A program made the translations under genes and the position numbers. Below the pieces are notes generated by a model, which did not search any database, was not told where the DNA came from, and was given only the letters and a program-made list of their open reading frames with translations. From JAABYT01 sp964194585 (GTDB lineage: Bacteria; Pseudomonadota; Gammaproteobacteria; HK1), in the NCBI GenBank assembly GCA_964194585.1, contig CAXMNG010000147.1, positions 1 to 14,896 on the forward strand: a stretch of 14,896 nt of DNA, written 5' to 3'. Shown here piece by piece: positions 1 through 6,733 of the stretch (position 1 is the first letter of the stretch; each line of letters begins with the position of its first letter).

Positions 1-795
1 GCGGAACATCTCCACGCCCGTGCACGTCGTCTTCTCCGTGTCCTTGATGCCGACAATCTCCACTTCCTCGCCAACCTTCACGACACCGCGCTCTACCCGC
101 CCCGTCGCTACCGTGCCGCGACCCGATATCGAAAATACGTCCTCAACCGGCATCAAAAACGCGCCGTCTATCGCCCGCTCCGGCTCCGGGATGTAGCTGT
201 CCAGGGCTTGCGCCAGCGCCAGCACCGAACCCTCACCCAGCTCCGATGGGTCGCCTTCCAGCGCCTTCAGCGCAGAGCCACGGATGATCGGCGTGTCGTC
301 GCCGGGAAACTCGTACTTGTCCAGCAACTCCCGGATCTCCATCTCCACCAGCTCCAGAAGCTCTTCGTCGTCAACCATGTCGCACTTGTTCATGTACACC
401 ACGATGTACGGAACACCCACCTGGCGAGCCAGCAAAATGTGCTCGCGCGTCTGCGGCATCGGACCGTCCGCCGCGCTCACCACCAGCACCGCGCCGTCCA
501 TCTGTGCCGCACCCGTGATCATGTTCTTTACATAGTCAGCGTGCCCGGGACAGTCCACGTGGGCGTAATGACGATTGTCCGTCTCGTACTCCACGTGCGC
601 CGTCGCGATCGTTATCCCCCGCGCGCGCTCCTCCGGAGCATTGTCAATCTCGTCGAACGCCTTCACCTCGCCACCGTGCCTCGCCGCCAGTATCTTCGTC
701 ATCGCCGCCGTCAGCGTCGTCTTACCGTGGTCAACGTGGCCTATCGTGCCAACGTTTACGTGTGGCTTCGTTCGTTCGAATTTCGCCTTGGACAT
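1..795 (-). CDS. tuf: Elongation factor Tu (partial, C-terminus beyond left edge)
   Basis: EF-Tu is the cytoplasmic GTPase that carries aminoacyl-tRNA to the ribosomal A site. My reading of the minus strand gives 265 uninterrupted codons beginning MSKAKFERTKPHVNVGTIGH. The whole G domain is present: P-loop GHVDHGKT at residues 19-26, switch-II DCPGH at 81-85, guanine-specificity NKCD at 136-139 and SAL at 174-176. Domain 2 begins near residue 205 and includes GRGTVATGRVERG. The family is about 395 residues, so roughly the last third, including domain 3, lies outside the window. A GGGGAG ribosome binding site sits about 9 bases before the ATG. The gene is last in a tRNA-Tyr/Gly/Thr cluster, the arrangement of E. 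coli tufB, and is probably cotranscribed with those tRNAs. Whether a second tuf copy exists cannot be seen here. Confidence 0.97.
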   Translation of the reverse strand, partial: MSKAKFERTKPHVNVGTIGHVDHGKTTLTAAMTKILAARHGGEVKAFDEIDNAPEERARGITIATAHVEYETDNRHYAHVDCPGHADYVKNMITGAAQMDGAVLVVSAADGPMPQTREHILLARQVGVPYIVVYMNKCDMVDDEELLELVEMEIRELLDKYEFPGDDTPIIRGSALKALEGDPSELGEGSVLALAQALDSYIPEPERAIDGAFLMPVEDVFSISGRGTVATGRVERGVVKVGEEVEIVGIKDTEKTTCTGVEMFR

Positions 796-877
796 GGAAG
801 CGATCTCCCCAGAGGATCCTCAATGTGACAAATGTTCGTGACTGATCGTTCGTTAGCTGATGTTCAGTGCTGGAATC

Positions 878-953
<76 letters not shown>

Positions 954-1070
954 GGATGAATACCGTCCTCGGTCAAACCCGGCGTGGGCAACACGGCCCT
1001 GGCCCCGGCTCATGGTCAAAAGTCTGCGGCCACCGCTGGCCACTACCTGCGTCTCTACCCGGGTCACCCT

Positions 1071-1144
<74 letters not shown>

Positions 1145-1233
1145 TAGCTGTGCCGGACGCCGGCTCCGCCTGCTCGAAACCAAGTACCCGCCAATGGCTC
1201 AGTCTCTGGAATCGTCTCCACCACCCTCTCTGT

Positions 1234-1318
1234 TGGTGGAGGGGGGAGGATTCGAACCTCCGAAGGCTGAGCCGTCAGATTTACAGTCTGATCCCTTTGA
1301 CCGCTCGGGAACCCCTCC
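1234..1318 (-). tRNA. tRNA-Tyr (anticodon GTA)
   Basis: An 85-nt class II tRNA on the minus strand. The acceptor GGAGGGG pairs with CCCCTCC, the anticodon stem TCAGA/TCTGA encloses CTGTAAA (anticodon GTA), a long variable arm follows (CGGCTCAGCCTTCG region), and ACCA is encoded at the 3' end. It is the first gene of the cluster. The promoter at 1335-1363 starts about 17 bases upstream. E. coli carries an extra tRNA-Thr (thrU) before tyrU, which is absent here. Confidence 0.97.
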
Positions 1319-1334
1319 GGAACGCAAGCAGCGA

Positions 1335-1363
1335 ATTTTCTTTAATTAACAGTGTCATGTCAA
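1335..1363 (-). promoter_or_regulatory. Sigma70-type promoter of the tRNA-tuf operon
   Basis: On the minus strand a perfect -35 hexamer TTGACA (1358-1363) is followed by a 17-bp spacer and a -10-like GAAAAT (1335-1340, 4 of 6 consensus positions). An AT-rich stretch TTAATTAAA lies just before the -10. Transcription would begin near 1328, about 10 bases before tRNA-Tyr. The discriminator region (TCGCTGCTTGCG) is fairly GC-rich, as in stringently controlled stable-RNA promoters. That regulation is inference. Confidence 0.7.
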
Positions 1364-1379
1364 GGGTTGTCGCGAATCT

Positions 1380-1408
1380 GCAGGGGAGTGTCAGGAACAA
1401 TCCCCTGC
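1380..1408 (-). other. Perfect 8-bp hairpin across the hemF stop codon
   Basis: GCAGGGGA at 1380-1387 is exactly complementary to TCCCCTGC at 1401-1408, with a 13-nt loop. The hemF stop codon (1391-1393) lies inside the loop. No T-run follows on the minus strand, so it does not look like a complete intrinsic terminator. It may stabilise the 3' end of the purE-tsaC-hemF message or help separate it from the strong tRNA promoter 17 bases further on. Confidence 0.45.
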
Positions 1409-2338
1409 CATGGACTCGTCGGCAAGCCAGTCCCTGGGCCTCAAATATCGCTCGTAGAGGCGGGCCTCCGGGGAACCGGGCTCCGGTTGCCAGGCATAGC
1501 GCCACGCCACCCGGGGCGGCAGTGACATGAGTATCGACTCGGTGCGGCCCCCCGATTGCAGCCCGAACAGAGTCCCGCGGTCATATATCAAGTTGAACTC
1601 CACGTAGCGGCCCCGCCGGTAAAGCTGGAACTCTCGTTCGCGGTCGCTGTATTCGAGGCTCTTTCGGCGCGCCACGATGGGCCGGTAGGCTGGCAGGAAA
1701 TGGTCGCCCACGCTACGCGTGAAGGCAAAGCACTGCTCGAATCCACCTTCCTGGAGGTCATCGAAAAACAGACCGCCAATGCCCCGGGCTTCGCGCCGGT
1801 GGGGAAGAAAGAAATACTCGTCACAACCGCGTTTGAGGCGCGCGTAGGTGTCGGCAACCTGGTCCGCGCAGGCCGCGGCGGCGGTACGGTGCCAATGAAT
1901 GGCGTCGTCGTCGAAGCCATAGTACGGCGTCAGGTCGAAGCCGCCTCCGAACCACCACACGTGCGCCTCTTGCTCATGGGCACCGTCGGCCTGGAAATAA
2001 CGCACGTTACAGTGGGCCGTGGGCACATAGGGATTGCGCGGATGGATGACCAGGGATACGCCGAGGGCCTGGAAGGACCGGCCGGTGAGTTCGGGGCGCA
2101 GCCGGCTTGCAGCGCTCGGCAGCTTTTCGCCCCTGACATGGGAGAAGTTCACACCCGCCTGCTCGAAGACCACGCCGTCGCACAGCACCCGGGAACACCC
2201 GCCGCCGCCTTCGTTGCGCTGCCAATGATCAGCGACGAAGGCCTTGCCGCCACCGTCCTCATCCTCGAGCTCAGTGCAGACGCGTTCCTGGAGCGCGAGG
2301 AAATAGCTTTCCACCGCCGCGATCTGCTGCTCGCTCAT
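1391..2338 (-). CDS. hemF: Oxygen-dependent coproporphyrinogen III oxidase
   Basis: HemF oxidatively decarboxylates coproporphyrinogen III to protoporphyrinogen IX using O2, late in cytoplasmic haem synthesis. The 315-residue product matches the family's length of about 300 and resembles E. coli HemF along its whole length. Visible blocks are GVFEQAGVNFSH-like at 56-67, SLVIHPRNPYVPTAH at 95-109, VWWFGGGFDLTPYYGF at 127-142, IHWHR at 147-151, a block with HRREARGIGGLFFDD at 180-194, and YVEFNLIYDRGTLFGLQ followed by GRTESILMSLPP at 245-275. Histidines at about 99, 109, 148 and 180 fit the metal or active-site histidines described for E. coli HemF. The ATG overlaps the tsaC stop (ATGA), so translation is probably coupled. 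A short linker DEDGGG after residue 26 looks lineage-specific. An oxygen-using enzyme implies aerobic or facultative growth. Confidence 0.96.
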   Translation of the reverse strand: MSEQQIAAVESYFLALQERVCTELEDEDGGGKAFVADHWQRNEGGGGCSRVLCDGVVFEQAGVNFSHVRGEKLPSAASRLRPELTGRSFQALGVSLVIHPRNPYVPTAHCNVRYFQADGAHEQEAHVWWFGGGFDLTPYYGFDDDAIHWHRTAAAACADQVADTYARLKRGCDEYFFLPHRREARGIGGLFFDDLQEGGFEQCFAFTRSVGDHFLPAYRPIVARRKSLEYSDREREFQLYRRGRYVEFNLIYDRGTLFGLQSGGRTESILMSLPPRVAWRYAWQPEPGSPEARLYERYLRPRDWLADESMAGDCS

Positions 2339-2952
2339 GGCTGTCCAGCACCTGCTTCTGCCCCTCGCAGCAGCCGCCCGTTCCTGGCGTCGCGGATCTC
2401 GCTGGGCCGTGGGGCACCGCCGGTGGGGCCGGTGAGAAAATAGTCTACACGGCTGCCCAGCGCGCGGCGCGCCCTCAAGACGGTTCTCGCCGGCGGCCGC
2501 CCGCTGCGGTTGGCGCTGGTGGAGATCAGCGGCCCGCCGAAGCGCCGGCAGAGGCTCGCCGCCAGGGGATGCGCCGTTACCCGCACGGCGATGCCGCCGC
2601 TACCGCCGGTGAGCCATACCGGGACCCGCGGGTGGGCGGGCAGGATCCAGGTGCTGGGGCCCGGCCAACTCTCCAGCACCTGCGCTAAGGTGTCGTCGCA
2701 ACAGGGCAACAACAATGGTTCCAGCTGATCATGGTCCGCCGCGATGAGAATCAGCCCCTTGTGGACAACGCGACCCTTGATAGCCAGCAGCCGCAGAACA
2801 GCATGCTTGTTGAACGGATCGCAGCCGAGCCCGTAAACCGCTTCGGTGGGATACGCCACTACCCCACCGGCGCGCAGGGTCCGCACGGCGCAGCGCACGC
2901 TCCAGGAGTCCAGCTCAGGCACGGGGTCAAGCAACGCGCAACGGCGGGTCAA
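2335..2952 (-). CDS. tsaC: Threonylcarbamoyl-AMP synthase (TsaC/YrdC)
   Basis: TsaC makes threonylcarbamoyl-AMP from threonine, bicarbonate and ATP, the first step of t6A37 formation in ANN-decoding tRNAs. Numbering from the TTG at 2952 (205 residues), the YrdC fold shows VVAYPTEAVYGLGCDP at 31-46, the KxR motif IKGRVVHKGLILIAA at 58-72, WPGP at 96-99, IAVRVTAHPL at 121-130, STSAN at 144-148 and PSEIRD at 183-188. No ATG is available. I chose TTG because it overlaps the purE stop as TTGA, with GAG three bases upstream, matching the ATGA junction at the other end. The alternative GTG at 2922 gives 195 residues, closer to E. coli TsaC (190), but has no ribosome binding site. A C-terminal extension of about 9 residues follows the usual end. 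It sits between purE and hemF; in E. coli and Pseudomonas tsaC is also near dprA and hemF or aroE. Confidence 0.93.
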   Translation of the reverse strand: MTRRCALLDPVPELDSWSVRCAVRTLRAGGVVAYPTEAVYGLGCDPFNKHAVLRLLAIKGRVVHKGLILIAADHDQLEPLLLPCCDDTLAQVLESWPGPSTWILPAHPRVPVWLTGGSGGIAVRVTAHPLAASLCRRFGGPLISTSANRSGRPPARTVLRARRALGSRVDYFLTGPTGGAPRPSEIRDARNGRLLRGAEAGAGQP

Positions 2953-3467
2953 CCACTCTGCAGCTTCTTCTGCAGGGCGCGGTCTTTTGCGGCGATACTC
3001 TCGGCGTTGCTTTTTCGCTCGGCACGCAGGCGCTCGCTCAAGCCGGAATCGGCCAGCCCAAGCATCTGTGCCGCCAGGAATGCGGCATTCCTGGCGCCGG
3101 CACTGCCGATGGCGACGCTGGCCACGGGTACGCCCGCCGGCATTTGCACGGTGGAAAGCAGCGCGTCCATTCCCTTCAAGGGGCCCGCGTCCATAGGCAC
3201 ACCGATAACAGGGCGAATGGTCTGCGCCGCCACGACCCCCGCCAGGTGCGCGGCCATCCCGGCGGCGGCGATGAATACGGCGCAACCCCGCCGCTCGGCA
3301 TCGTCCACATAGTTGCGGGTCGCCTCGGGGGTTCGGTGGGCGGAGGTGATGTGCACCTCATACGGCACATCCAGCTTGCCGAGAACGTCCAGGCAACCCT
3401 GCATGGTCCCCAGATCCGAATCCGATCCCATGAGAACGGCGACGAAGGAAAGGGTGTTGTTCATCAT
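2949..3467 (-). CDS. purE: N5-carboxyaminoimidazole ribonucleotide mutase (PurE)
   Basis: PurE converts N5-CAIR to CAIR in de novo purine synthesis. The 172-residue protein has the class I signatures: GSDSD at 14-18, the catalytic SAHRTP at 42-47, AAAGMAAHLAGVVAA at 67-81, PVIGVPM at 86-92 and LLSTVQMPAGVPVASVAIG at 103-121. The glycine-rich loop reads GMAAHLAG where E. coli has GGAAHLPG. Two adjacent ATGs open the gene. AGGG lies 3 bases before the first and 6 before the second, so position 3464 may be the true start. Its usual partner purK is not adjacent; tsaC follows with a 4-base overlap instead. A -10-like TAGAAT on the minus strand at 3492-3497 lacks a matching -35, so it is unclear whether purE has its own promoter or reads through from topA 56 bases upstream. 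Confidence 0.95.
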   Translation of the reverse strand: MMNNTLSFVAVLMGSDSDLGTMQGCLDVLGKLDVPYEVHITSAHRTPEATRNYVDDAERRGCAVFIAAAGMAAHLAGVVAAQTIRPVIGVPMDAGPLKGMDALLSTVQMPAGVPVASVAIGSAGARNAAFLAAQMLGLADSGLSERLRAERKSNAESIAAKDRALQKKLQSG

Positions 3468-3523
3468 CGACCCTGCCGGTGAAACTGGGCGATTCTAAAC
3501 CAGTTGTTGCGCGAGCGGAGCGT

Positions 3524-6106
3524 TCAGTCGGCGCTGCCGGCCTGACCGATGTCGCTGTCCGTTCCACCCTCGGCCTTGTCGCGGACGCTTTTCACGACCT
3601 TCGACTTGCCGTTCGCGCCGGAAGTGTTGCCCTTTCCGGGAGGGTCCTTGCGGGGGAGCGCTTCTTCGCCCGAGCTCGCAGCGGACTTTTTCGCGGTCTT
3701 TTTGCTGGCCTTCCTGCCGGCCTTTTTCCTGGCCTTTTTCTTGGCCTTCTTCTTCGTGGCCTTCTTCTTCGTGGTCTTTTTTACGGCGGCGGCCTTTTTC
3801 TTGCCGGCTCCGGCCTTCCGTCCTCCGCGCCGCGGTGGGGCTGCCGCCAGCAGCTCTTTGCATTCATCCAGGCTCAGGCCAGCGGGCTCGCGGTCCTTGG
3901 GAACCCGGGCGTTGCGCTCGCCGTTGGTGACGTAGGGACCGTAACGGCCGTTGAGGACCTTGATGCCCTCCCCCTCGAACACCTGGATCTCCCTCTCCGC
4001 ATCGAAGCGCTTTTTCTCTTCGATGAGCTCGAGAGCGCGCTCCAGCTCGACGGTGTATGGCTCGTCTTCCTTTTTCAAAGAAACGAACTTGTCGCCGTAA
4101 CGTATGTAGGGTCCGAAGCGCCCGATGCTGGCCGACACCGGCAGGCCGTCGTTGGTGACACCCAGGTCCCGCGGCAGAGTAAAGAGATGCAGCGCTTCCT
4201 CGATGGTAATGGTGTCGAGGCGTTGATCGCGCCGCAATCCCGCAAAGCGCGGCTTCTCGTCTTCCTCGGCGGTGCCGATCTGCGCATAGGGGCCGTAGCG
4301 ACCCATGCGCACGGCGAGCTCCTTGCCGCTTTCCGGGTCGACGCCGAGCACGCGCGCCTGGGATGCCTCTTTGCGGCTGACATTGGCGTCCTTGTCCTTC
4401 ACCTGGCGATGGAAGGGTTCCCAGAACTGGCGCAACCGGGGTACCCACTCCTGCTCACCGCGGGAGATGGCGTCCAGATCATCCTCCAGCTTGGCCGTGA
4501 AGTCGTAGTCCACGTAGTCACCGAAGTGCTGGGTAAGAAAAGAGTTGACCAGTCGCCCTACGTCGGTGGGCCTGAATCGCCGGCTTTCCAGCTCCACGTA
4601 CTCCCGCGCCAGCAGCGTGGAGATGATCGTGGCATAGGTGGAGGGACGGCCGATTCCATACTCCTCCAGGGTGCGAATCAGCGAGGCTTCCGTGTAGCGC
4701 GGCGGCGGCTCGGTGAAATGCTGCTCGGACCGAATGCCCAGAAGCGCGATGCGCTCGCCTTCTGCAAGCGGTGGCAGACGGCGGTCCCGGTCCTCGTCGC
4801 TGTCCTCGTCGTAGACCTGCAGATAGCCGGCGTTCGCGATGCTGGAGCCTGTGGCTCGGAATAAGGCGCTGTCATCGTCCTCGCCGCAGGCCAGATCCGC
4901 CGCCACCATATCGATGGTGGCGTGAATCATCTGACAGGCTACCGCGCGCCGCCAGATGAGGCGGTACAGCTTGAGTTGGTCCTCGTTCAAGTGCTCCTTG
5001 ATCGATTCCGGTGTTCTTGCCACGCCGGTCGGCCGCACCGCCTCGTGAGCCTCCTGGGCGTTCTTGGCCTTGGTCTTGTAGACGCGGGCCTCGGGCGGCA
5101 GCTGATCCTGGCCGTACTCGCTGGCGATGTAGTCGCGGAGCTCCTGCAGAGCGCTGCCGGCAAGTGTCACCGAATCCGTGCGCATATAGGTAATGAGTCC
5201 CACCAGGCCGCTGCCGGTGTCCACGCCTTCGTAGAGCTGCTGCGCGGTGCGCATGGTGCGCTTGGCGGTGAAGCTCAATCGGCGGCCCGCCTCCTGCTGC
5301 AAGGTGGATGTGGTGAAGGGTGCCGCGGGGTTGCGCTTGCGCTGTTTCTTCTCGATCTTGACGACCCGCAGCTTACCCGCCGCGCGCTTGATCAAATCCG
5401 TTTCGACGTGCTTTGCGCGCGACTCGCCGGTTATGCTGAACTGCGTGAGCTTTTCGTCCTCGTAGTGCGAGAGCCTGGCGACGAAGGGCGCCTCGGCCTT
5501 GCGAACGTCGGCCTCCAGTGTCCAGTACTCGCGCGGCTCGAATGCCTCGATCTCATCCTCGCGCTCGGCGATCATGCGAAGCGCGGGGCTTTGCACACGA
5601 CCCGCCGAAAGCCCGCGGCGAATCTTCTTCCACAGCAGCGGCGACAGGTTGAAGCCGACCAGATAGTCCAGCGCGCGGCGCGCCTGCTGCGCATTGATCA
5701 GCGAGATGGAGAGCTCCCGCGGCGAGTTTACCGCCTCGATGACGGCCCGCTTGGTGATCTCGTGGAAGGCGATGCGGTGCACGGGCTTGCCATTGAGGAC
5801 GTTCTTGTCCTTGAGAAGCTCGACCACGTGCCAGGCGATAGCCTCACCTTCGCGATCCGGGTCGGTGGCCAGATACAGGGCTTCGGCCTTTTTCATCGCC
5901 CGGGCAAGGGCGGCGACGTGCTTCTCGTTCCTCTCGATGGGCTCGTAGTGCATGGCGAAGTCGTTATCCGGCTCCACCGCGCCCTCCTTGGGGCGCAGAT
6001 CGCGCACATGACCATAGGACGCCAGGACCTCGTAATCGGGTCCCAGGTACTTCTTGATCGTGCGCGCCTTGGCAGGCGATTCGACCACTACGAGATTTTT
6101 CGCCAT
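3524..6106 (-). CDS. topA: DNA topoisomerase I, zinc-finger-less with lysine-rich tail
   Basis: Type IA topoisomerase that relaxes negative supercoils by transient single-strand cleavage. The 860-residue protein has the Toprim domain at about 1-115, with catalytic E9 and DPDRE at 82-86. The cleavage domain carries the active-site tyrosine Y307 and the arginine R309 in GLITYMRTDS. EEYGIGRPSTYA at 481-492 is a further core motif. After residue 585 come three Topo_C-type repeats centred on GRYGPY (602-607), GRFGPY (662-667) and GRYGPY (720-725), rather than the CxxC zinc ribbons of E. coli TopA; no CxxC pair occurs in the protein. Residues about 760-808 are Lys/Ala-rich, followed by a charged disordered tail ending GQAGSAD. 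The nearest upstream gene is smg (125 bases away), with which it may be cotranscribed. Basic tails on actinobacterial TopA are known to support DNA binding and processivity; the same role here is inference. Confidence 0.97.
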   Translation of the reverse strand: MAKNLVVVESPAKARTIKKYLGPDYEVLASYGHVRDLRPKEGAVEPDNDFAMHYEPIERNEKHVAALARAMKKAEALYLATDPDREGEAIAWHVVELLKDKNVLNGKPVHRIAFHEITKRAVIEAVNSPRELSISLINAQQARRALDYLVGFNLSPLLWKKIRRGLSAGRVQSPALRMIAEREDEIEAFEPREYWTLEADVRKAEAPFVARLSHYEDEKLTQFSITGESRAKHVETDLIKRAAGKLRVVKIEKKQRKRNPAAPFTTSTLQQEAGRRLSFTAKRTMRTAQQLYEGVDTGSGLVGLITYMRTDSVTLAGSALQELRDYIASEYGQDQLPPEARVYKTKAKNAQEAHEAVRPTGVARTPESIKEHLNEDQLKLYRLIWRRAVACQMIHATIDMVAADLACGEDDDSALFRATGSSIANAGYLQVYDEDSDEDRDRRLPPLAEGERIALLGIRSEQHFTEPPPRYTEASLIRTLEEYGIGRPSTYATIISTLLAREYVELESRRFRPTDVGRLVNSFLTQHFGDYVDYDFTAKLEDDLDAISRGEQEWVPRLRQFWEPFHRQVKDKDANVSRKEASQARVLGVDPESGKELAVRMGRYGPYAQIGTAEEDEKPRFAGLRRDQRLDTITIEEALHLFTLPRDLGVTNDGLPVSASIGRFGPYIRYGDKFVSLKKEDEPYTVELERALELIEEKKRFDAEREIQVFEGEGIKVLNGRYGPYVTNGERNARVPKDREPAGLSLDECKELLAAAPPRRGGRKAGAGKKKAAAVKKTTKKKATKKKAKKKARKKAGRKASKKTAKKSAASSGEEALPRKDPPGKGNTSGANGKSKVVKSVRDKAEGGTDSDIGQAGSAD
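3743..3772 (-). repeat. 15-bp perfect tandem repeat inside topA tail
   Basis: The plus-strand unit GGCCTTCTTCTTCGT occurs twice head to tail (3743-3757 and 3758-3772). On the coding strand each copy encodes threonine, three lysines and alanine. Related GGCCTTTTTC units lie at 3731-3742 and just beyond. Because the unit is a multiple of three, a gain or loss of copies would keep the frame and only change the length of the basic tail. Confidence 0.85.
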
Positions 6107-6182
6107 GGGCTCAAAGCTCGAGAAGAGCGCGTCCTGAGGATTTAAATGAGGATCCCTGAAAGCCTGCCGGCCCGGAGATTCA

Positions 6183-6219
6183 CCCGCCCCGCTGCATCCG
6201 TGGCGCGAGCGGGGTCGGG
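6183..6219 (-). other. GC-rich hairpin between smg and topA
   Basis: CCCGCCCCGCT at 6183-6193 pairs with AGCGGGGTCGGG at 6208-6219, giving 11 base pairs with one bulged base and a 14-nt loop. It begins 12 bases after the smg stop on the minus strand and about 75 bases before the topA start. No T-run follows, so it is not a standard intrinsic terminator. It could be a 3'-end stability element, an attenuator or part of the topA leader. Confidence 0.45.
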
Positions 6220-6231
6220 AAGAAGTGTAGA

Positions 6232-6711
6232 CTAATGAAGTCGGCCACTCGCCTTATCGAGTACAAAATCCTCCATCCAGGCGAAAACGGCCTCCTTGCC
6301 CGGCTGATTGAACAGGACCATTAGGACCACCCACTTCAGCTGCTCCAGGTCGATATCCTCCCCTTCCAGGGCCTCGACCCGCCCAATGACCAGCTCCCTG
6401 GTGATGGAATCGAGCACCCGCACCTGCTCCAGAAACAGGAGAAAGCTGCGGCACTCCAGATCCAGCCGTTCGCACTCCTCGTCGGTGTAGACGCGGGTCG
6501 CCGGCACGTCATCGCCTTCCCGGGCCTCGGCCACGGCTTCCCCGGCCGTCAGCCCTTCCAGCCACAGGAAAGCCTTACCGATTTCGCTCTCTGGAAAACC
6601 GGCCTCGATGAGCTCCTGCTTGAGTGACTCGCGATCCGAATCCAGCTCGGTTTCGTCATCGAAGTAATGCTCGAACAGGTACATGAGCACGTCCAGAACA
6701 CTCTCTTTCAT
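6232..6711 (-). CDS. smg: Smg family protein (DUF494)
   Basis: A small conserved gammaproteobacterial protein of unknown biochemical role; I know of no established reaction. The 159-residue product beginning MKESVLDVLMYLFEHYF matches Smg from end to end: an acidic helical N-terminus, FLWLEGL in the first third, VYTDEECERLDLECRSFLLFLEQ in the middle and LKWVVLMVLFNQPG near the C-terminus, ending RLH where E. coli ends MLH. I chose the ATG at 6711 because relatives start MKESxLDVL. A GTG at 6729 would add six residues and also lacks a clear ribosome binding site. It starts 22 bases after the dprA stop and precedes topA, the dprA-smg order seen in E. coli, where smf and smg are neighbours. Confidence 0.92.
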   Translation of the reverse strand: MKESVLDVLMYLFEHYFDDETELDSDRESLKQELIEAGFPESEIGKAFLWLEGLTAGEAVAEAREGDDVPATRVYTDEECERLDLECRSFLLFLEQVRVLDSITRELVIGRVEALEGEDIDLEQLKWVVLMVLFNQPGKEAVFAWMEDFVLDKASGRLH

Positions 6712-6733
6712 AGCCGTCTTGTCAACCACCGTC

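Noticed and set aside
812..821. 10-bp palindrome GAGGATCCTC before tuf as an operator
   Set aside because: It is short, has no second copy, and lies in the tRNA-tuf spacer where no regulator site is known.
1556..2443. A 295-codon open frame on the plus strand opposite hemF
   Set aside because: The minus-strand frame is a full-length, motif-complete HemF; the plus frame has no family resemblance.
2953..3285. N-terminal extension of the tsaC reading frame into purE
   Set aside because: This stretch is Arg/Gly-rich, overlaps the conserved purE coding frame, and has no counterpart in TsaC proteins.
3479..4864. A 461-codon open frame on the plus strand opposite the 3' part of topA
   Set aside because: It lies fully antisense to a certain topA. 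Its Phe/Leu/Gly-rich repeats are just the complement of lysine codons, and it resembles no family. Long antisense frames are expected in GC-rich genes.
4922..6145. A 407-codon open frame on the plus strand opposite the 5' part of topA
   Set aside because: Fully antisense to the Toprim and catalytic regions of topA, with no recognisable domain and no credible ribosome binding context.
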